From contig NZ_AP023420.1 in assembly GCF_018408705.1 (NCBI RefSeq), positions 186,001-250,000 of the forward strand: 64,000 nt of DNA, read 5' to 3'. Positions 61,387 through 64,000 of this stretch are shown here, in pieces. The position numbers and the translations under genes are program-made. The notes beneath the pieces are model-generated. The model saw only the letters and a program-made list of their open reading frames with translations, had not been told where the DNA came from and searched no databases. The DNA comes from Pusillibacter faecalis. GTDB lineage: Bacteria > Bacillota > Clostridia > Oscillospirales > Oscillospiraceae. How positions within the stretch are numbered: position 1 is the stretch's first letter; every line of letters starts with the position of its first letter.

Positions 61387-62022
61387 TTATCTCTCGGATA
61401 ACGGAGCCAACTGCCACCCCACTGCCAGCGCCCCCCGCCGGACACGGATGGTGGCCTCCGGTTCCAGGATGTGGTTACTGACCCCCAGGGGGAACTCCGT
61501 CGTCAGCACCGCGTTTTCCAAGGGGTACTGGAAGCCGGTCTCGTCAATTCCCTCCGCCCGGTCTCCTAGACTGAATGCGGAAAACAGCCCCCACTCCACC
61601 GTCCGCTGGATGGTCAGGGACTCGTTTTCCATCACGGTCCAGAGAAAATCATCGTCATACATGTAACCCCGGGCACCACGCCGCCGCAAATACAGCAGGG
61701 ATTGGAGATTTGCCAGCGTGTGGTCCAGTCGTTTTCCTCCGGTACCGCCGTAGAGATAGACCTCATCGCAGCCCTGCTCCAGGGCTGTTTTGACAGCCAG
61801 CATGGTGTCCGTGTCGTCCTTTTCCACCGGAGAGCGGCGAATGTTGGGGAAATTCTCCGGAGCCTCCATGGAGTCAAAATCTCCCAACAGTAGGTCCGGA
61901 ACAATGCCTAGCCGCTGGCAGACGCGGTACCCCGCGTCCGCAGCGATCACCAAGTCACCGGGAAGCGGCCGCTCCCGCAAACCAAAAAATGTGCCGGCCG
62001 CAAAAATAAAGCCGCGTTTCAT
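61387..62022 (-). CDS. thiN: thiamine pyrophosphokinase
   Basis: A 211-residue enzyme making thiamine diphosphate from thiamine and ATP. DLVIAADAGYRVCQRLGIVPDLLLGDFDS spans the N-terminal site in two motifs, EKDDTDTMLAVKTALEQG is the nucleotide-binding stretch, and GGTGGKRLDHTLANLQSL is diagnostic. The C-terminal TPK-B1-type domain ends GVSNHILEPEATIRV. GCAAGGAGT precedes the ATG at 62022. I looked for a TPP riboswitch upstream and saw none; only a GC-rich hairpin (AGAGCGCC / GGCGCTCT, 62040-62088) lies in the leader. Confidence 0.9.
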   Translation of the reverse strand: MKRGFIFAAGTFFGLRERPLPGDLVIAADAGYRVCQRLGIVPDLLLGDFDSMEAPENFPNIRRSPVEKDDTDTMLAVKTALEQGCDEVYLYGGTGGKRLDHTLANLQSLLYLRRRGARGYMYDDDFLWTVMENESLTIQRTVEWGLFSAFSLGDRAEGIDETGFQYPLENAVLTTEFPLGVSNHILEPEATIRVRRGALAVGWQLAPLSER

Positions 62023-62088
62023 CGTACCACTCCTTGCTAAGAGCGCCTGGCGGACGTATGGATGTCCATCTCCCACAAAGGGCGCTCT

Positions 62089-62320
62089 CTATAGATTCTT
62101 TGTTGTAAAGATGCGCAATCCAACACGGATACTAACGGCATGAGGGACGAGCACCCATACCATCTCCCACAGCCCCGAAACACAAGCCATCTTCCACACG
62201 ACTGCCGGTATCTTTGAATCTGTCTCGAACCAGGGGAACGCGTTCCTGATGGGTCCCGCCGCTTCTGAAAAGGCGAGCCCCTATGGAGTTCAGTGTATCA
62301 CGTTTGACGCCCAGTGGCAA
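62089..62320. other. non-coding gap
   Basis: Between the thiamine pyrophosphokinase start and the next hairpin there is no frame with a ribosome site, and no recognised RNA element. Total gap to the small gene at 62360 is about 340 bases. Confidence 0.45.
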
Positions 62321-62363
62321 ATAGAACGAGTCCGCCGGGAATGTCCCGGCGGACTCGTTCTAT
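62321..62363 (-). terminator. 20-bp hairpin after a small gene
   Basis: A perfect 20-bp stem (62321-62340 and 62344-62363) with the 3-base loop ATG. The stop codon of the small minus-strand frame falls in its right arm. T-run weak. Confidence 0.7.
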
Positions 62364-62542
62364 TGGATGTGCTCTTCACAGAAATTGTCCAGCACACGGT
62401 ATCCCATTTCTCCCGGTGCGGCCACGCGGAATTCCGCGATAGTCGCAGGGTCAAAGGCCGGACATAACCGTTTTTCCGGCTCCAGCCGCAAAACAGGCGT
62501 CCGGTCTGGCTGACCGTTGCTGGCCTTTTTCCTATTTGGCAT
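62360..62542 (-). CDS. possible small protein, 60 residues
   Basis: A 60-codon frame from ATG 62542 to TAG, with GGGGTGA eight bases upstream and a 20-bp terminator overlapping the stop. The N-terminal half is basic (PNRKKASNGQPDRTP) and the C-terminal half acidic, ending VLDNFCEEHIQ. No family recognised. The ribosome site plus terminator favour a real gene, but length keeps this uncertain. Confidence 0.45.
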   Translation of the reverse strand: MPNRKKASNGQPDRTPVLRLEPEKRLCPAFDPATIAEFRVAAPGEMGYRVLDNFCEEHIQ

Positions 62543-62660
62543 GGAATCACCCCATCACCAGTCTTTGTCGAAGGTTGGGGTTTTATGCGCTGCCGGACCA
62601 CCTTTTTCACATGTCCCGGTATGAAAACTCCGGCCGCATACGGCTTCGCAAAAACAAACG

Positions 62661-63023
62661 CTATTTTGCAAAAAACACCCCGTAGGCCACCACAAGCGAA
62701 AAAAAGGTCAACACTCCAGCGCTCAGAACCAGGCATGTTTTGATCAGCTTCTTCCCTTCATTCACATCCTGATAGAGCGAAGACAATTTTTCGCCGTCGA
62801 AATTTTTCTCCCGCACTTCCTGTACATCCAAATCCCGCACCAGTTCATCTAATGTAAGGCCAAAGTAATCGCTCAGAAGAACCAGACGCTGAAAGTCCGG
62901 ATACGATTGAGCGGACTCCCACTTGGAAATGGTCTGGCGGGAAACCTTTAGTTCCTCTCCCAGCTCCTCCTGGGAAAGGCCCTTGGTCTTTCGCAAATTG
63001 ATCAGCTTTTCATTGAAATTCAT
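62661..63023 (-). CDS. XRE-family regulator with C-terminal membrane helix
   Basis: A 120-residue protein: an HTH_3 domain at 1-65 (LINLRKTKGLSQEELGEELKVSRQTISKWESAQSYPD in two parts), a short linker, and one membrane helix at about 96-117 (TCLVLSAGVLTFFSLVVAYGVFF). Membrane-tethered XRE repressors of this layout are common in Firmicutes and mostly unstudied; they may sense the membrane state. GAGGAGGG precedes the ATG. Repeats of GGTTGA upstream of its promoter may be its own operator. Confidence 0.88.
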   Translation of the reverse strand: MNFNEKLINLRKTKGLSQEELGEELKVSRQTISKWESAQSYPDFQRLVLLSDYFGLTLDELVRDLDVQEVREKNFDGEKLSSLYQDVNEGKKLIKTCLVLSAGVLTFFSLVVAYGVFFAK

Positions 63024-63059
63024 AGAACCCTCCTCATACTGCTTTACGGCCGCGAAGCC

Positions 63060-63088
63060 AGTATGATGGGTTCAGGCTGTACCGTCAA
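63060..63088 (-). promoter_or_regulatory. promoter of the XRE gene with GGTTGA repeats
   Basis: On the minus strand TTGACG (63088-63083), 17-base spacer, CATACT (63065-63060). The sequence just upstream contains an inverted pair CAACC / GGTTG (63086-63090 and 63097-63101) and a further GGTTGA copy at 63110-63115, consistent with autoregulation. Confidence 0.5.
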
Positions 63089-63217
63089 CCAATCATGGTT
63101 GGCAATTTGTCAACCATACTTCACATATTCCAATTTCGCACTATCAGACAGGCTGCCCCAAAAGATGGGCTGTCCGTTCCGCTCCCTGTTCCTCTCTGCA
63201 GCACTCAACCAGAAAAG

Positions 63218-63242
63218 CGCGCCGCCCGAATCGGGCGGCGCG
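63218..63242 (-). terminator. terminator of metK
   Basis: A 12-bp GC-rich palindrome CGCGCCGCCCGA / TCGGGCGGCGCG followed on the minus strand by CTTTTCTGG, eight bases after the metK stop. Confidence 0.75.
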
Positions 63243-63249
63243 GAATCCA

Positions 63250-64000
63250 TTATTTTGTCAGAGCGGCTTTCAGCTCGGCCACCCGGTCAGTTTTCTCCCA
63301 GGTCATACCCAGGTCCTCCCGGCCCATGTGTCCGTATGCCGCAAGCTTGCGGTAAATGGGGCGGCGCAAATCCAGATCCCGGATAATAGCCGTGGGCCGC
63401 AGGTCAAATACCTTTTGCACCGCCGCCTCCAGTTTGGCGTCGTCCACCTTCCCGGTGCCAAAGGTCTCCACCAGCACACTAACGGGCTGGGCAACACCAA
63501 TGGCGTAGGCCAGCTGCACCTGGCATCTGGAGGCAAGACCCGCCGCCACAATATTCTTGGCAACCCACCGGGCGGCATAGGCGCCGGACCGGTCCACCTT
63601 GGTAGGGTCCTTGCCGGAGAAGGCGCCGCCTCCGTGAGGCGCGCTGCCGCCATAGGTGTCCACAATGATCTTACGGCCCGTCAGGCCGGAATCCCCCTGG
63701 GGTCCGCCGATTACAAAGCGGCCGGTTGGATTTACGTAAATCTTGGTATGCTCATCCATCAGCCCCTCGGGGATGGCGGGATGGATCACCATGTCGATCA
63801 TGTCCCGGCGAATCTGTTCCAGTGTAACCTCAGGGCTGTGCTGGGTGGAGAGCACTACCGTGTCCACCCGGACGGGCCTTCCGTCTTCGTACTCCACAGT
63901 GACCTGGGTCTTGCCGTCTGGCCGCAGATAGTTCACCAAACCCACCTTACGCACCTCGGTCAACCGCTTGGCCATCTGGTGGGCCAAGGAGATGGGCAAG
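63250..64000 (-). CDS. metK: S-adenosylmethionine synthetase, C-terminal part
   Basis: The frame runs off the right edge; about 249 C-terminal residues are present of a usual 390-400. Diagnostic parts are [28 protein letters not shown] in two motifs, [28 protein letters not shown] (the phosphate loop and metal site), and the C-terminal [17 protein letters not shown]. The enzyme makes SAM from methionine and ATP, the cofactor that NrdG in this window consumes. Confidence 0.96.
   Translation of the reverse strand, partial: LPISLAHQMAKRLTEVRKVGLVNYLRPDGKTQVTVEYEDGRPVRVDTVVLSTQHSPEVTLEQIRRDMIDMVIHPAIPEGLMDEHTKIYVNPTGRFVIGGPQGDSGLTGRKIIVDTYGGSAPHGGGAFSGKDPTKVDRSGAYAARWVAKNIVAAGLASRCQVQLAYAIGVAQPVSVLVETFGTGKVDDAKLEAAVQKVFDLRPTAIIRDLDLRRPIYRKLAAYGHMGREDLGMTWEKTDRVAELKAALTK

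Noticed and set aside
62023..62160. possible TPP riboswitch upstream of thiamine pyrophosphokinase
   Set aside because: The conserved CUGAGA and ACCUGAUC-type elements are absent; only a simple hairpin is present.

Overview
The window looks like a chromosomal stretch from a strictly anaerobic, spore-forming, fairly GC-rich member of the Clostridia, most likely Oscillospiraceae-like (the Oscillibacter, Flavonifractor, Lawsonibacter group). The reasons are the strong AGGAGG-type ribosome sites, consensus sigma-A promoters, a class III (oxygen-sensitive) ribonucleotide reductase, Fe-S serine dehydratase, selenium-type xanthine dehydrogenase, an exosporium-like collagen protein and a SleB-like hydrolase. 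The genus is inference; no rRNA or marker gene is complete here. I saw no tRNA, rRNA, CRISPR array, prophage or intact insertion sequence.

Left part (1-19.3 kb): a DUF421 membrane protein, a CLC anion transporter coupled to an E2-like acyltransferase, a serine cluster (serC, L-serine dehydratase, serA), a c-di-AMP-type regulator (BusR) with a glycine betaine ABC transporter, an ECF sigma factor coupled to a large membrane protein likely to be its anti-sigma factor, an exosporium-like protein, a PAP2 phosphatase, and the anaerobic dNTP module nrdG, nrdD and trxB. NrdD carries its own C-terminal redoxin domain, and a 158-bp hairpin-rich element with inverted ends sits between nrdD and trxB.

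Middle (19.4-36.6 kb): a GntR/UTRA regulator is followed by a de novo purine operon purE-C-F-M-N-H-D-L. PurF has lost the N-terminal cysteine used for glutamine hydrolysis, and PurH is only the AICAR formyltransferase half, so IMP cyclohydrolase must be elsewhere; purB, purK and guaA are also not in the window. A broken GNAT acetyltransferase lies between purL and guaB (IMP dehydrogenase). A wall hydrolase, a TIGR04255 orphan and gdhA follow.

Right part (36.6-64 kb): two tandem MgtC-type proteins; a minus-strand dipeptide-type ABC transporter (dppABCDF) behind a 157-nt leader with a terminator-like hairpin, followed by a phosphodiesterase-like protein and, in a probable separate unit, a YcxB-like protein and an Ldh/malate-type dehydrogenase; a DMT exporter; an APC permease; an Fe-S aldo-keto reductase and a lipoprotein gene whose divergent promoters share one -35 palindrome; then a molybdenum hydroxylase locus. 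That locus holds a ModE-like HTH, a three-subunit xanthine dehydrogenase with a DUF1847 protein, MocA for cofactor maturation, and a fused selenium-type xanthine dehydrogenase. Thiamine pyrophosphokinase, an XRE regulator and the C-terminal part of metK close the window.

Taken together the window pairs purine construction (pur, guaB) with enzymes that oxidise purine-like heterocycles, and couples amino acid uptake and breakdown (dpp, APC permease, serine dehydratase, glutamate dehydrogenase) to an anaerobic, amino-acid-using life. Starts were chosen by ribosome site and family N-terminus, so several are shorter than the longest open frame.
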